Assembly (NCBI RefSeq): GCF_000423125.1
Contig: NZ_AUHJ01000001.1
Coordinates: 310,001 to 374,000, forward strand
Length of the DNA: 64,000 nt
From: Haliea salexigens DSM 19537
Lineage (GTDB): Bacteria > Pseudomonadota > Gammaproteobacteria > Pseudomonadales > Halieaceae
Direction: 5' to 3'
Shown piece by piece: positions 17,200 through 27,051 of this stretch. The notes beneath the pieces were generated by a model. That model saw nothing but the letters and a program-made list of their open reading frames with translations, ran no database searches and was not told the DNA's origin. Made by a program: the position numbers and the translations under genes. Numbering within the stretch: the stretch's first letter is position 1; every line of letters starts with the position of its first letter.

Positions 17200-18105
17200 T
17201 CAGGCGGGGGTTTTAGCCCGCGCCTTACGCTTGGGTGCAGCCGCTCGCTTGGGTGCAGCGGCTTTCTTCGGTGCGCTTTTCTTCGGCGCAGTTTTCTTTG
17301 CGGGCGCTTTCTTCGCTGCAGCCCTGGTTTTTTTCACCTGGGTGCCGGCTTTGCGTGCGGCGGCGGCTTTGGGCTTGGCGGTCGATTTTTTGGCTACCGA
17401 CTTCTTAGCTGCCGACTTCTTCGCTGCGGATTTGGCTGGCGCCTTTTTTGCCGTTCGTTTACCGGCGCGAGACAGCGCCGAATCAACGCCTGAGGCAACG
17501 GATTTCTGCCCGCTACGCGCCCTGCCAAATACCGACTTGGCCGCTGCTTCGGCTTTTTTCTCTGCCGCGCGCAACTTTGCGAGCACTTTTTTCTCCACGG
17601 CTGAAAGCTTTTCAGCGTCAGCCTTGGCGCGCTCTTTACTCCACTGCCGGGCATGTCGCGCCAGCGCGCGCGCCTTGTCGACTTCTGCCTTGGCGGCGAG
17701 CTCAGCCTTCTTGGCCAGAATGCGCTCTTCAGCCGCCACGCGGTGGCCGGCCAGCTGCGCCTCCGCAACCACTTCTTTCACCCGCTGGCGCATGGCGTCC
17801 AACTTGCTGCGAGAACCGTCGAGGCGTTTGTTGACACGCTCAACCGCTTTGGTCGCAGATTTTTTTGCACGTGCATCCGCATCGCTGCGCGCCTTCTTGA
17901 GCTGGGCACGCGCATCTGCCAACGCCTTTTTTTCCGACTCTACAGTGGCCTGCAGTTTCGCCAGCGCGTCGCGCGCGCGCTTTTCTGCTGCGGCAGAGGC
18001 CGATGCTTTTTTGGAGGTGGCAGCCGTTTTCTTGCGTGGCGCCTTTTTGGCCGGTGCCTTGCGTGTGCCGGTTTTTGCTTTCGCCTTGCCCTTGGCCATT
18101 GCCAT
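17200..18105 (-). CDS. AlgP/histone H1-like Lys-Ala-Pro-rich protein
   Basis: 301 residues, low complexity. Residues 1-35 are Lys/Ala-rich (MAMAKGKAKAK start), 40-220 form a long charged helix or coiled coil (Ala, Lys, Glu, Arg), and the last 85 residues are repeats of the type KKSAAKK, KKAPAKK, KKSAPKK, closely resembling the C-terminal tail of histone H1 and of Pseudomonas AlgP. Such proteins bind DNA non-specifically and can affect nucleoid structure or transcription. Start at ATG 18105, which follows GGGGA at 9 bases; a second ATG lies two codons on. The gene ends in a strong terminator. Specific role unknown. Confidence 0.75.
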   Translation of the reverse strand: MAMAKGKAKAKTGTRKAPAKKAPRKKTAATSKKASASAAAEKRARDALAKLQATVESEKKALADARAQLKKARSDADARAKKSATKAVERVNKRLDGSRSKLDAMRQRVKEVVAEAQLAGHRVAAEERILAKKAELAAKAEVDKARALARHARQWSKERAKADAEKLSAVEKKVLAKLRAAEKKAEAAAKSVFGRARSGQKSVASGVDSALSRAGKRTAKKAPAKSAAKKSAAKKSVAKKSTAKPKAAAARKAGTQVKKTRAAAKKAPAKKTAPKKSAPKKAAAPKRAAAPKRKARAKTPA

Positions 18106-18183
18106 ACGCGATATCCCCAACTTTGTGTGAACCCAGAGTTGCAGGCAAAATAGCAATATTCACGGGGGCTTACAACAGTGCAT

Positions 18184-18228
18184 TTGTAACGCGACGCGCG
18201 CGCAGCGCGTCGCACGTTATCGTTACAA
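18184..18228. repeat. Nested perfect inverted repeats
   Basis: Outer arms TTGTAACG (18184-18191) and CGTTACAA (18221-18228) enclose an inner perfect repeat GCGACGCGC (18191-18199) / GCGCGTCGC (18205-18213) around five bases. It sits between the adk stop and the histone-like gene. No T-tract follows on either strand. It could be a protein-binding site, a cruciform or a terminator; the sequence alone does not decide. Confidence 0.6.
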
Positions 18229-18296
18229 GCGGGGAAAACACTGTCTGCGAAGGCTCACGCTATCAGCGCAGCGTTGCAATCGCGCAATGGGGCTGA

Positions 18297-18944
<648 letters not shown>

Positions 18945-19059
18945 TCAGATGCATCCTCGAGGTTGTCTTGCAGCTCTAACCCGTGCCGCTGCGCAGCGAA
19001 GCAATATGGCCGTACGAATAGGGGCGGTAACCATACACAGGGGCGGGTTATTGCACAAG

Positions 19060-19082
19060 CCCCGGACGGGGCGCCTCCGGGG
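19060..19082. terminator. Hairpin between mazG and adk
   Basis: CCCCGGA (19060-19066) pairs with TCCGGGG (19076-19082), a 7-bp GC-rich stem with a 9-base loop, just after the mazG stop. No T-tract, so a Rho-independent terminator is doubtful; it may separate mazG from adk. Confidence 0.35.
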
Positions 19083-19096
19083 GACGAGCGCCGAAC

Positions 19097-19909
19097 TCAG
19101 GCGCGCGCTTTGGCCGCCACCCAGAGTGCTTCAAGCTCTTCGCTGGTGAGAGCAGCGAGCCCACGCCCATCCGCCTCGGCTAGCGCGGCCTCCATAACGC
19201 GGAAGCGTCGCTCGAATTTCGCCGACGCGGCACGCAACGTGGCTTCAGCATCCAGGCCCAGCCGCCGCGCCAGGTTCACGCAGGTAAACAACAGGTCGCC
19301 CATTTCATCCGCCACAGCCGCCGCATCACCCGCCGCCATGGCGTCCTGCAATTCGCCCCGTTCTTCGTCGAGCTTATCCAGCACCGCCGATGCGTCGGGC
19401 CAGTCGAAGCCGACCAGCGCGGCCCGCTTTTGCAGTTTCTGGGCACGCGGCAGTGCGGGCAACGCGACAGGCACATCGTCCATGCTACCCCGCTGCGCGC
19501 GAGCGGCTCGCTCTTCGCGCTTGATCGCCTCCCAACTGCGCTTGACCTCGGCCACATCATGCCGGGCATCCACACGCCCCTCGATCTCGCCTGCGGCAAA
19601 CACATGCGGATGACGGCGCAGCAGCTTGTCCACCAGGGTGTGCACAATTTCCTCGAACGAGAAAAGCCCCTGCTCGCGCCCCAGCTGTGCATAAAACACC
19701 ACCTGGAAGAGCACATCGCCCAGCTCTTCGGCAACGTGGGGGTAATCACCGTGCTCTATCGCGGAGGCCAGTTCGTAACACTCCTCCAGAGTGGAGGGCA
19801 CGATACTGCGAAAGTCCTGCTGCAGGTCCCAGGGGCAACCGCCCTCCGGGTCCCGCAGGCGCTGCATCACGCGCAGCAGGTCAGCGAGGGTGTAGGGAGT
19901 TGTCGACAT
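19097..19909 (-). CDS. mazG: Nucleoside triphosphate pyrophosphohydrolase MazG
   Basis: 270 residues with two MazG repeats. The first carries CPWDLQQDF and EELGDVLFQVVFYAQ (EExxD-type metal site), the second has DEMGDLLFTCVNLARRLG. Hydrolyses NTPs to NMP and pyrophosphate and can lower ppGpp by degrading its precursors. Placed directly after relA, the usual gammaproteobacterial arrangement. Start at ATG 19909 (MSTTPYTLADLL); a GTG at 19921 overlapping the relA stop is an alternative. Confidence 0.92.
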   Translation of the reverse strand: MSTTPYTLADLLRVMQRLRDPEGGCPWDLQQDFRSIVPSTLEECYELASAIEHGDYPHVAEELGDVLFQVVFYAQLGREQGLFSFEEIVHTLVDKLLRRHPHVFAAGEIEGRVDARHDVAEVKRSWEAIKREERAARAQRGSMDDVPVALPALPRAQKLQKRAALVGFDWPDASAVLDKLDEERGELQDAMAAGDAAAVADEMGDLLFTCVNLARRLGLDAEATLRAASAKFERRFRVMEAALAEADGRGLAALTSEELEALWVAAKARA

Positions 19910-19917
19910 GGCTCTAC

Positions 19918-22149
19918 TCACTCCGATACCCGGGCAACGGACACCACATTGCTCAGGCGGCTGATTCGTTCCAGCAGTTTTGACAGGGCGCCAAGATCCG
20001 GCACTTCCACGGTGAGGCGCATGGTCGCTGTATGCTTTTTCTTGTTGGTCTGGGTGGCGATGGCCAGCACATTGATACGCGCGTTGGCGAAGAGATTGGT
20101 GATATCGCGCAGCAGCCCCTGCCGGTCGTAGGCTTCAATGGCGACATCCACTTCGTAGTTTTCACGCGGCGACTCGCCCCACGCCACTTCGATCACCCGT
20201 TCGGGCGCGCTCTCCTGCAAGTCCAGCAGCCGTCCGCAATCGCTGCGGTGGATACTCACGCCGCGCACCCGCGTAATGAAGCCGGTGATTGCATCACCCG
20301 GCAGGGGCTTGCAGCACCCCGCCATGTGCGTCAGCAGGTTGCCTACCCCTTGCACACGAATCTGGCCGCGCGACAGCGGGTCATTGCCCGGGCGCGCCAC
20401 CTGCAGCTGGGGCTCTGTACGTTTCTCCACCAGCGACTGCGCCGCATTCAATACGGTCGCATAGACGAGGTCACCGGCACCCACGGCTGCATACATATCG
20501 TCGACAGTTGGCATGTGAACCTTGTCCGCGACACGGCGGTAGTCGACGCTGGTCAACGCCAGGCGACGAAACTCACGCTCCAGCAAATGCCTCCCGGCAT
20601 CGACATTGTCTTCACGCGCCTGGGCCTTGAACCAGTGCTGCACTTTGGCCCGTGCACGGGAGGTGCGCAGATAACCCAGCCCGGACTGCAGCCAGTCACG
20701 CTTTGGTACGCCCTGGCGGCTGGTAAGAATCTCTACCCGCTCGCCGGTTTGCAACGTATACGTGAGCGGTACGATGGCGCCGTTCACTTTGGCACCGCGA
20801 CAACGGTGGCCGATTTCGGTGTGTACGTGATAGGCGAAATCCAGCGGCGTTGCACCGTAGGTGAGATTCACCACATCCCCATTGGGGGTAAACACGTAGA
20901 CCCGGTCCTGCGCGAGGTCCGAGCTGAACTGCTCGACGACATCCCCACTGTCGCCAACCACATCATTCAAATCCAGCACCTGACGCAGCCAGGCAATCTT
21001 TTCCTCGTAGCTGCTCGCCAGGTTCGAAGGCACGTCCGACTTCTTGTAACGCCAGTGGGCACACACGCCCAGCTCGGATTCCTCGTGCATCTGTGTGGTG
21101 CGAATCTGTACCTCGAGTATCTTGCCTTCGGGCCCGATCACCGCAGTGTGCAATGAGCGGTAGCCGTTCTCCTTGGGATTGGCGATGTAGTCGTCAAACT
21201 CATTCGGGATGTTGCGCCACAGCCCGTGAACCAGCCCCAGCGTTGCGTAGCAATCCCTGATTTCCGGCACCAGGATACGTACCGCACGAATGTCGTACAC
21301 CTGCGAGAAACCAATACCCTTGCGCTGCATTTTGCGCCAGATACTGTAAATGTGCTTCGCGCGGCCACTGATATTGAACTGCAGCCCCGCCTCCCCCAGC
21401 ACACGGGTCAGCTCCTCGGCAACGCGGGCGATGTAGCCGTCGCGCTCCAGGCGTTTGCCATCCAGCAGGCGGGCGATCTTGCGGTAGGCATCACCGTAGA
21501 TGTAGCGGAAAGACAGGTCCTCCAGCTCCCACTTGAGATGGCCAATGCCGAGCCGATGCGCCAGTGGTGCGTAGACATCAAACACCTCGCGCGCGATGGA
21601 CCAGCGCCGCTCCTCGTCGTTCTTCACGGCTCGAATGGCACAGGTGCGCTCGGCAAGCTTGATCAGGGCCACGCGGAAATCGTCTACCAGCGCCACCAGC
21701 ATCTTGCGAATATTGTCCTTCTGGCCGTGCTGCTGGCCGAGCACAGGGGAGTCGATCTGGGTTTGCAGGTCACTGATGGCGGCCATGCGCAGTACGCCGC
21801 TGAGCAGGTGGCTGACCCCTCCGCCAAACCCCTGCTCCACCTCGTCCAATGTCAGGCGCTCCTCGCGCACGGCGCGGTAGAGAATACCCGCGATCAGGCA
21901 ATCGGTACCCACGTGTAGCTCTGCCAGAATCAACGCAATGTCCAGTCCCGCTGCGAAGCAATCCGGATCGTGCGCCCAGTCGGATAGATCACGCCCGGGG
22001 CGGTCACGGGCTACACGGGCCAGGCGACAGGCCTCCAGCAAGCGATGTTCGTCGTCGTCTCGATGCAGGGTGGGCAGCTGCGCCAGCCAGCGTTCAAGAT
22101 CGATCTCACCGGTCGGGGTGATATGTGATTGCTCCCGGACTCGAACCAT
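19918..22149 (-). CDS. relA: (p)ppGpp synthetase RelA
   Basis: 743 residues. N-terminal pseudo-hydrolase domain in which the HDxxED motif is replaced (IAGILYRAVREERL), as in monofunctional RelA; synthetase domain with HIYSIWRKMQRKG, YDIRAVRI and the RelA-type acidic EFDD motif before YIANPKENGYRSLHT; then TGS (RVYVFTPNGDVVNLTYGATP), helical/zinc-finger region with GCCKPLPGD, and a C-terminal ACT domain. Makes the stringent-response alarmone on stalled ribosomes. Start at ATG 22149; the open frame above it overlaps cysM. Confidence 0.95.
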   Translation of the reverse strand: MVRVREQSHITPTGEIDLERWLAQLPTLHRDDDEHRLLEACRLARVARDRPGRDLSDWAHDPDCFAAGLDIALILAELHVGTDCLIAGILYRAVREERLTLDEVEQGFGGGVSHLLSGVLRMAAISDLQTQIDSPVLGQQHGQKDNIRKMLVALVDDFRVALIKLAERTCAIRAVKNDEERRWSIAREVFDVYAPLAHRLGIGHLKWELEDLSFRYIYGDAYRKIARLLDGKRLERDGYIARVAEELTRVLGEAGLQFNISGRAKHIYSIWRKMQRKGIGFSQVYDIRAVRILVPEIRDCYATLGLVHGLWRNIPNEFDDYIANPKENGYRSLHTAVIGPEGKILEVQIRTTQMHEESELGVCAHWRYKKSDVPSNLASSYEEKIAWLRQVLDLNDVVGDSGDVVEQFSSDLAQDRVYVFTPNGDVVNLTYGATPLDFAYHVHTEIGHRCRGAKVNGAIVPLTYTLQTGERVEILTSRQGVPKRDWLQSGLGYLRTSRARAKVQHWFKAQAREDNVDAGRHLLEREFRRLALTSVDYRRVADKVHMPTVDDMYAAVGAGDLVYATVLNAAQSLVEKRTEPQLQVARPGNDPLSRGQIRVQGVGNLLTHMAGCCKPLPGDAITGFITRVRGVSIHRSDCGRLLDLQESAPERVIEVAWGESPRENYEVDVAIEAYDRQGLLRDITNLFANARINVLAIATQTNKKKHTATMRLTVEVPDLGALSKLLERISRLSNVVSVARVSE

Positions 22150-22162
22150 GGTGCGGGGTGCC

Positions 22163-23059
22163 TCAGGAGGTGGCGAAAACGCCTGTGGAAAGGTAGCGGT
22201 CACCCCGGTCGCACACAATAGCGACAATGACCGCATTGCTCACTTCAGCGGAAATCTTCAGGGCCGCAGCGATGGCGCCGCCAGAAGAAACACCGCAGAA
22301 AATCCCCTCTTCCCGCGCCATCAGGCGCATATGGTGTTCGGATTCCTGCTGTGAAATATCCAGCACTCGGTCCACGCGGGCGGCGTCAAAAATCGCCGGC
22401 AAGTAGGCCTCGGGCCAGCGCCGGATGCCGGGAATACTCGAGCCCTCCACCGGTTGCAGGCCTATGATCTGTATCTCGGGGTTTTGCGCCTTGAGATAGG
22501 CCGACACCCCCATGATGGTGCCGGTGGTGCCCATGGAGGCGATAAAGTGCGTAATGCTCCCACCGGTCTGGCGCCATATTTCCGGGCCCGTGCCGCGATA
22601 ATGTGCCAGCGGATTATCGGGGTTACCGAACTGGTTGAGCACGCGGCCCTTGCCTTCAGCCTCCATGGTCATGGCAAGATCGCGTGCCCCCTCCATGCCC
22701 TCCGCCTGGCTGACTTCCACCAGTTCGGCGCCGTAAGCAGACATCGCCTGCTTGCGCTCACTGCTCATGTGCGCGGGCATGATCAGCACCAGACGGTAGC
22801 CGCGAATCGCCGCCGCCATGGCCAGGGCAATACCCGTGTTGCCGCTGGTCGCTTCAATCAGCGTATCCCCGGGGCTTATGTCACCGCGCGCTTCGGCCTC
22901 CGCAATCATGCTGAGCGCCGGGCGGTCTTTCACCGAGCCGGCGGGGTTGTTGCCCTCCAGCTTGGCCAGCAGGGTATTGGTCGTGGCGCCAGGCAGACGC
23001 TGCAACTTCACCAGCGGCGTATTGCCGATGCACTCTTCGATCGTGGGATATTCGGACAT
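22163..23059 (-). CDS. cysM: Cysteine synthase B
   Basis: 298 residues; PLP enzyme making cysteine from O-acetylserine and sulfide or thiosulfate. NPAGSVKDRPAL holds the PLP lysine, EATSGNTGIALA the phosphate-side loop, and the C-terminal half has GVSSGGAIAAAL. The IGNTPLVKL start and roughly 300-residue length match CysM. Only 13 bases separate its stop from relA; the rlmD gene found between them in Pseudomonas is not here. Confidence 0.93.
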   Translation of the reverse strand: MSEYPTIEECIGNTPLVKLQRLPGATTNTLLAKLEGNNPAGSVKDRPALSMIAEAEARGDISPGDTLIEATSGNTGIALAMAAAIRGYRLVLIMPAHMSSERKQAMSAYGAELVEVSQAEGMEGARDLAMTMEAEGKGRVLNQFGNPDNPLAHYRGTGPEIWRQTGGSITHFIASMGTTGTIMGVSAYLKAQNPEIQIIGLQPVEGSSIPGIRRWPEAYLPAIFDAARVDRVLDISQQESEHHMRLMAREEGIFCGVSSGGAIAAALKISAEVSNAVIVAIVCDRGDRYLSTGVFATS

Positions 23060-23099
23060 GATTCACCGTAACCCGAGGGGCGTGCCAGTATAGCGATGT

Positions 23100-23471
23100 C
23101 TACTGCAGGGCGGCAAACGCCACCACGTAAGCCTGCTCATCGGCAAGTGACAGCAGCACCGTGGTACCGCCGCGGTGCCTGGCCACTTCGGCAGCACCGC
23201 CAGAGAGTACAACCCGTGGCGCGCCGAACGCGTCGTGCTGCACCTCAATATCCTGCCAGCTCACGCCCCGACCGATACCGGTGCCCAGCGCCTTGGCGAC
23301 GGCTTCCTTGGCGGCAAACCGCTTGGCCAGCAGACGCACAGCGTGATGACTCGCCGCATACTCGGCCCGCTCCGCCGGCGTGAGGATACGCTGCACAAAA
23401 CGTTCGCCCAGACGTTCCACCACCGCGGTAATGCGCTCGATTTCCAGGATATCCGTGCCCAGGGCGATCAT
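23100..23471 (-). CDS. acpS: Holo-[acyl-carrier-protein] synthase
   Basis: 123 residues. Transfers 4'-phosphopantetheine from CoA to ACP. GTDILEIERI with the metal-binding Asp at the N-terminus and KRFAAKEAVAKALGTGI with the catalytic Glu are intact. ATG 23471 overlaps the recO stop by 4 bases; the pdxJ gene that commonly sits between recO and acpS is absent. Confidence 0.95.
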   Translation of the reverse strand: MIALGTDILEIERITAVVERLGERFVQRILTPAERAEYAASHHAVRLLAKRFAAKEAVAKALGTGIGRGVSWQDIEVQHDAFGAPRVVLSGGAAEVARHRGGTTVLLSLADEQAYVVAFAALQ

Positions 23472-24196
23472 TGCTGGCGGCCCGCGTTGCGAAACTGGCG
23501 GAACAGTTCCCGGCTGTGCAGCGGCCGCTCACCCAAGTGGCTGGCCAACGCCTGGCGCAACAGGCGTTTTGCCGCCGCACCATACTCGCCTTCATAGTGG
23601 CCTGCGGCTATACCCAGCAAATCACCTCCCGCAAAGCGCGCGCCCGACGCCACGGCCGCAGTGTCACACGCTACCAGGCCGAATTCAGCCTGATACTGAT
23701 ACCATCCGTTCTGCGCCACCGGCAAACCACTGTGGCCATCGTGCGCGGGGTCGAAGCCATAGCCCAGTGCATCCAGCAGGCCGAACTCGAAACGCCGCAG
23801 GTCGGCATCCACCACCGGTTTGGTGGCGAGACATTCAAGCGTAGCGCCGTAGAGGGCAAACAGCGGTTGTTGTGGATCGTGGCGTTGCAGCAATCGGACG
23901 AGTAACTCGTTGAGGTAAAGGCCGCTGAACAGGCGTTCGGCACGCAATGCCGGCAAAGCACCGGCGGCCTCTACCGCCAGCAACGGCTTCTGTTCCGCGC
24001 GCCCGGCGAAACTGACCAACAGCGGCCTGAAGGGCTGCAGCAGCGCGGCCTGCGAGCCACCACGGCTGCGTCGCTGTGCGCCGCGGCCAATCAACGACAC
24101 CCGCCCGTGCTCCGCGGTGAACATGTCCAGCAGCAGGCTGCTGTCACGGTAAGGGCGGCTGTGCAGGAGATAGGCTGGCTGGAGGGAGACACGCAT
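23468..24196 (-). CDS. recO: DNA repair protein RecO
   Basis: 242 residues. N-terminal OB fold (AYLLHSRPYRDSSLLLDMFTAEHG) and a C-terminal helical region with FEFGLLDALGYGFD, both typical. Gammaproteobacterial RecO lacks the four-Cys zinc site found in some other groups, and none is seen. It loads RecA on SSB-coated gaps with RecR. Follows era after 17 bases in the conserved rnc-era-recO order. Confidence 0.92.
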   Translation of the reverse strand: MRVSLQPAYLLHSRPYRDSSLLLDMFTAEHGRVSLIGRGAQRRSRGGSQAALLQPFRPLLVSFAGRAEQKPLLAVEAAGALPALRAERLFSGLYLNELLVRLLQRHDPQQPLFALYGATLECLATKPVVDADLRRFEFGLLDALGYGFDPAHDGHSGLPVAQNGWYQYQAEFGLVACDTAAVASGARFAGGDLLGIAAGHYEGEYGAAAKRLLRQALASHLGERPLHSRELFRQFRNAGRQQ

Positions 24197-24213
24197 GACG
24201 CCACAGGCACCGG

Positions 24214-25122
24214 TCAGCGATCGTCGTAGCCGAGACTGCGTAGCGCCCGCTCATCGTCGGACCAGCCGGACTTCACTTTCACCCACAGCCGCAACATCAC
24301 CTTGCTGTCAAAAAGGCGCTCCATGTCGCGCCGCGCCTCGGTGCCGATGCTGCGCAGGCGGCTACCGCCCTCCCCGATCAGGATCCGTTTCTGCCCGTCG
24401 CGCTCAACCAGGATCAGGGCCGATATGTTGAGGATGGCGCCGTCCTGCTTGAACTCCTCAATTTCGACAGCGACCGCGTAGGGCAGTTCGTCGCCGAGTT
24501 GGCGCATGATTTTTTCACGCACCATTTCAGCCGCAAGGAAACGCTGACTGCGGTCGGTAATCTGGTCCTCGGGGAAAAAATGCGTCGAGTGCGGCAGGCG
24601 CTGGCGAATCTCCCCCTCCAGAGCCTCGAGATTCTGCCCGCGCAGGGCTGACAGCGGCACAATTGTCGCCTCGGGCATCTTTTCGGCTAAACCCTGCAGG
24701 TGTGGCAACAGCACCTGCTTGTTGTCCAGCAGGTCAACCTTGTTCACCACCAGCAACGTTGGCAGGCCGGCCTGCTGCACACGCTGCAGCACCCACTCGT
24801 CCTCTTCCGTCCAGGCGGTGCGGTCGATCACCATGACGATCACATCGACATCGCGAATGGCGCTGCTTGCCGCGCGATTCATGTAGCGGTTGATCGCTCT
24901 CGCTTCCACCTGATGCAGGCCGGGCGTGTCGACAAAAATAATCTGACAATCGTCTTCGGTTTTGATACCCAGCACCTGGTTGCGCGTTGTTTGCGGTTTG
25001 CGCGAGGTGATGCTGATCTTCTGGCCGAGCAGGTGGTTGAGCAGCGTGGATTTACCCACATTGGGGCGCCCTACAATGGCGACATAGCCGCAACGCAGGT
25101 TTCCCTCGGTGGTCTCAGACAT
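24214..25122 (-). CDS. era: GTPase Era
   Basis: 302 residues. GTPase domain: [12 protein letters not shown] (G1), QTTRN (G2), DTPGLHQ (G3), NKVDLLD (G4). C-terminal KH domain with [24 protein letters not shown]. Binds the 3' end of 16S rRNA in 30S assembly. Start ATG 25122 lies inside the 3' end of rnc (8-base overlap). Codons upstream of it are antisense-like chance sequence. Confidence 0.96.
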   Translation of the reverse strand: MSETTEGNLRCGYVAIVGRPNVGKSTLLNHLLGQKISITSRKPQTTRNQVLGIKTEDDCQIIFVDTPGLHQVEARAINRYMNRAASSAIRDVDVIVMVIDRTAWTEEDEWVLQRVQQAGLPTLLVVNKVDLLDNKQVLLPHLQGLAEKMPEATIVPLSALRGQNLEALEGEIRQRLPHSTHFFPEDQITDRSQRFLAAEMVREKIMRQLGDELPYAVAVEIEEFKQDGAILNISALILVERDGQKRILIGEGGSRLRSIGTEARRDMERLFDSKVMLRLWVKVKSGWSDDERALRSLGYDDR

Positions 25123-25789
25123 TGGACAGCGCCTCCAGCGCAGCTTGGGCGGCGGCCTGCTCTGCCTTGCGACGGCTGCTGCCGCTGCCGGGAAAAGCGC
25201 CAGCGGGGGCCGGCAGCACACACTGAATATGGAACTGCTGATTGTGGTCTTCGCCCTTAACAGCCACCAGTTCGTACGCCGGCAACGCCATGCCCCGTCC
25301 CTGCAGGAACTCCTGCAACCGCGTCTTGTGATCCTTGCGCACCGTGCCGGGTTGCAGGCCCTGCAAGCGACTGTCAAACCAGCGCAGCAGGCATTCACGG
25401 CAGGCGTCTACGCCCGCGTCGAGCAAAATCGCGCCGGTCACAGCCTCCAGCACATCGGCAATGATGGACCCGCGCTGGTGACCGCCACTTTTGCGCTCAC
25501 CCTGCCCCAGACGCAGGTACTCACCCAGCTGCAGCTCGCGGCCGATCTCGGCCAGGGTGTCGCCTTTTACCAGGCTCGCGCGCAAACGGCTGAGGTCACC
25601 TTCCCGGGCTTTGGGCAGGCGCTGGAACAGTGCTTCAGCAATCACGTGGTTGAGGATCGAATCGCCGAGAAACTCGAGGCGCTCATTGTTGGTACCGGAC
25701 GCGCTGCGATGAGTCAGGGCCAGTTGCAACAGCGCGGGATCCTTGAAGGTATAACCCAACAGACGTTGCAGATGAGCCAGCTTATCCAT
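25115..25789 (-). CDS. rnc: Ribonuclease III
   Basis: 224 residues; processes rRNA and other double-stranded RNA. Catalytic signature [12 protein letters not shown] near residue 35, a second acidic motif [14 protein letters not shown], and a C-terminal double-stranded RNA-binding domain from about 150 ([20 protein letters not shown], ending [16 protein letters not shown]). Confidence 0.96.
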   Translation of the reverse strand: MDKLAHLQRLLGYTFKDPALLQLALTHRSASGTNNERLEFLGDSILNHVIAEALFQRLPKAREGDLSRLRASLVKGDTLAEIGRELQLGEYLRLGQGERKSGGHQRGSIIADVLEAVTGAILLDAGVDACRECLLRWFDSRLQGLQPGTVRKDHKTRLQEFLQGRGMALPAYELVAVKGEDHNQQFHIQCVLPAPAGAFPGSGSSRRKAEQAAAQAALEALSNV

Positions 25790-25795
25790 GCAACA

Positions 25796-26182
25796 TCAGG
25801 AGGCGCCGCCGGCGCCCGCCTGAAATTCCAGGTCATCAAAGCGTATAACGGCGTCAACACGACCAAACAGGGGGATGCGCGCTTCGTAATTTGCGTCTAT
25901 CCAGGTTTTTCCATCTTTGCGAAATACGTCGATCTCGCTGGGCTTGAGGCCGTAAATCTGGTTGGTGTTGAACAGGTTGGCGAGCTTGCGCCGGATGTCG
26001 GCGATGGTGTCGACGTCCGGATTATGTTCGTTGGCGACCCGCGTTACCACATCCTTGATCGTCATGTATTCGAAATAGCTGGGGCCCATCTTCAGCCCGC
26101 ACATGGCGAAGAAGCCGACCATGATGGCGACGGTAAGCATTCCCAGAAAAGACATTCCTGATTGTCTGTGGCGCAATTTCAT
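25796..26182 (-). CDS. DUF4845-family membrane protein
   Basis: 128 residues. A short basic start (MKLRHRQSGMSF) leads into one transmembrane helix (LGMLTVAIMVGFFAMCGLKMG), resembling a pilin-like N-terminus, then a periplasmic alpha/beta domain. This is the conserved small gene between lepB and rnc in many gammaproteobacteria. GTGAGGG lies just before ATG 26182. Function unknown; context suggests an envelope role linked to signal peptidase. Confidence 0.75.
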   Translation of the reverse strand: MKLRHRQSGMSFLGMLTVAIMVGFFAMCGLKMGPSYFEYMTIKDVVTRVANEHNPDVDTIADIRRKLANLFNTNQIYGLKPSEIDVFRKDGKTWIDANYEARIPLFGRVDAVIRFDDLEFQAGAGGAS

Positions 26183-26207
26183 ACCCTCACCCCGCGAACT
26201 GGCTGAC

Positions 26208-27047
26208 TTATTGGATGGACCCGACACGACTGAAGCTGGGAATACTGAACAGCGAATCCCAGTGCATCCAGATCGCAAAGGCCTTGCCTACTATATCCCG
26301 TTCCGGCACCTGACCCCATACCCGGCTGTCGCTGCTGTTGTCACGGTTATCGCCCATCATGAAGTAGTGCCCCGGCTTCACCACGACGCTGAAGTCGCGC
26401 GCCGGGCGCAGCTGGTCTGCCTGCATGAGATGCGGCTCGCCGCCCAGAGACTCCATGCTGACCTGATAGCGCGCTCCCGCTCCGGGCAGCACCGCGAGAT
26501 CTTCCGTGGCAACCGGCTCTCCGTTCACCGAGAGGCGCTTGTTGCGATAGCTGACCGTATCACCGGGCAGGCCAATCACGCGCTTGATGTAATAGGTGTC
26601 ATTCATGTGTGGCGGAAAAAACACCATGACATCGCCACGCTGTGGTTCATTCAGGTCCACCACCTTGGTGCGCACGACCGGCAGGCGCAGGCCGTAAGTG
26701 AATTTATTCACCAGGATGTAGTCGCCCACTTCAAGCGTGGGCACCATGGAGGAAGACGGAATCTGGAACGGCTCCACGATAAAGGAACGCAACACAAATA
26801 CCACGAACAATACGGGGAAGAACGAACGCGAGTATTCCACCAGTGCCGGCTCGGCCGCTGTGCTGACGACCTGCGCGTCATAGGCCAAAGCGTCGCGACT
26901 CCCCTCCTGCTCCCAGGCCGGAAATTTGCTGCGCAGCGCGTCGCGTCGCTGGCGGCGCTTGGGCGCAAACAGGAGTGCATCCAGCAACCAGATGGTGCCA
27001 CTGCCAAACACCAGAATCACCAGAATCAGGGGGAAATCTATGGTCAT
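26208..27047 (-). CDS. lepB: Signal peptidase I
   Basis: 279 residues. Two N-terminal membrane segments (residues 5-27 and about 76-92) and a periplasmic catalytic domain. The Ser/Lys dyad is Ser100 in PSSSMVPTL and Lys155 in YYIKRVIGLPGD; the C-terminal GDNRDNSSDSR box is intact. Removes signal peptides from exported pre-proteins. Four bases downstream of lepA. Confidence 0.96.
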   Translation of the reverse strand: MTIDFPLILVILVFGSGTIWLLDALLFAPKRRQRRDALRSKFPAWEQEGSRDALAYDAQVVSTAAEPALVEYSRSFFPVLFVVFVLRSFIVEPFQIPSSSMVPTLEVGDYILVNKFTYGLRLPVVRTKVVDLNEPQRGDVMVFFPPHMNDTYYIKRVIGLPGDTVSYRNKRLSVNGEPVATEDLAVLPGAGARYQVSMESLGGEPHLMQADQLRPARDFSVVVKPGHYFMMGDNRDNSSDSRVWGQVPERDIVGKAFAIWMHWDSLFSIPSFSRVGSIQ

Positions 27048-27051
27048 CGTG

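Noticed and set aside
17200-17460. Repetitive DNA that could be taken for a tandem-repeat array or CRISPR
   Set aside because: The repeats encode the Lys/Ala/Pro tail in frame; there are no equal-length spacers.
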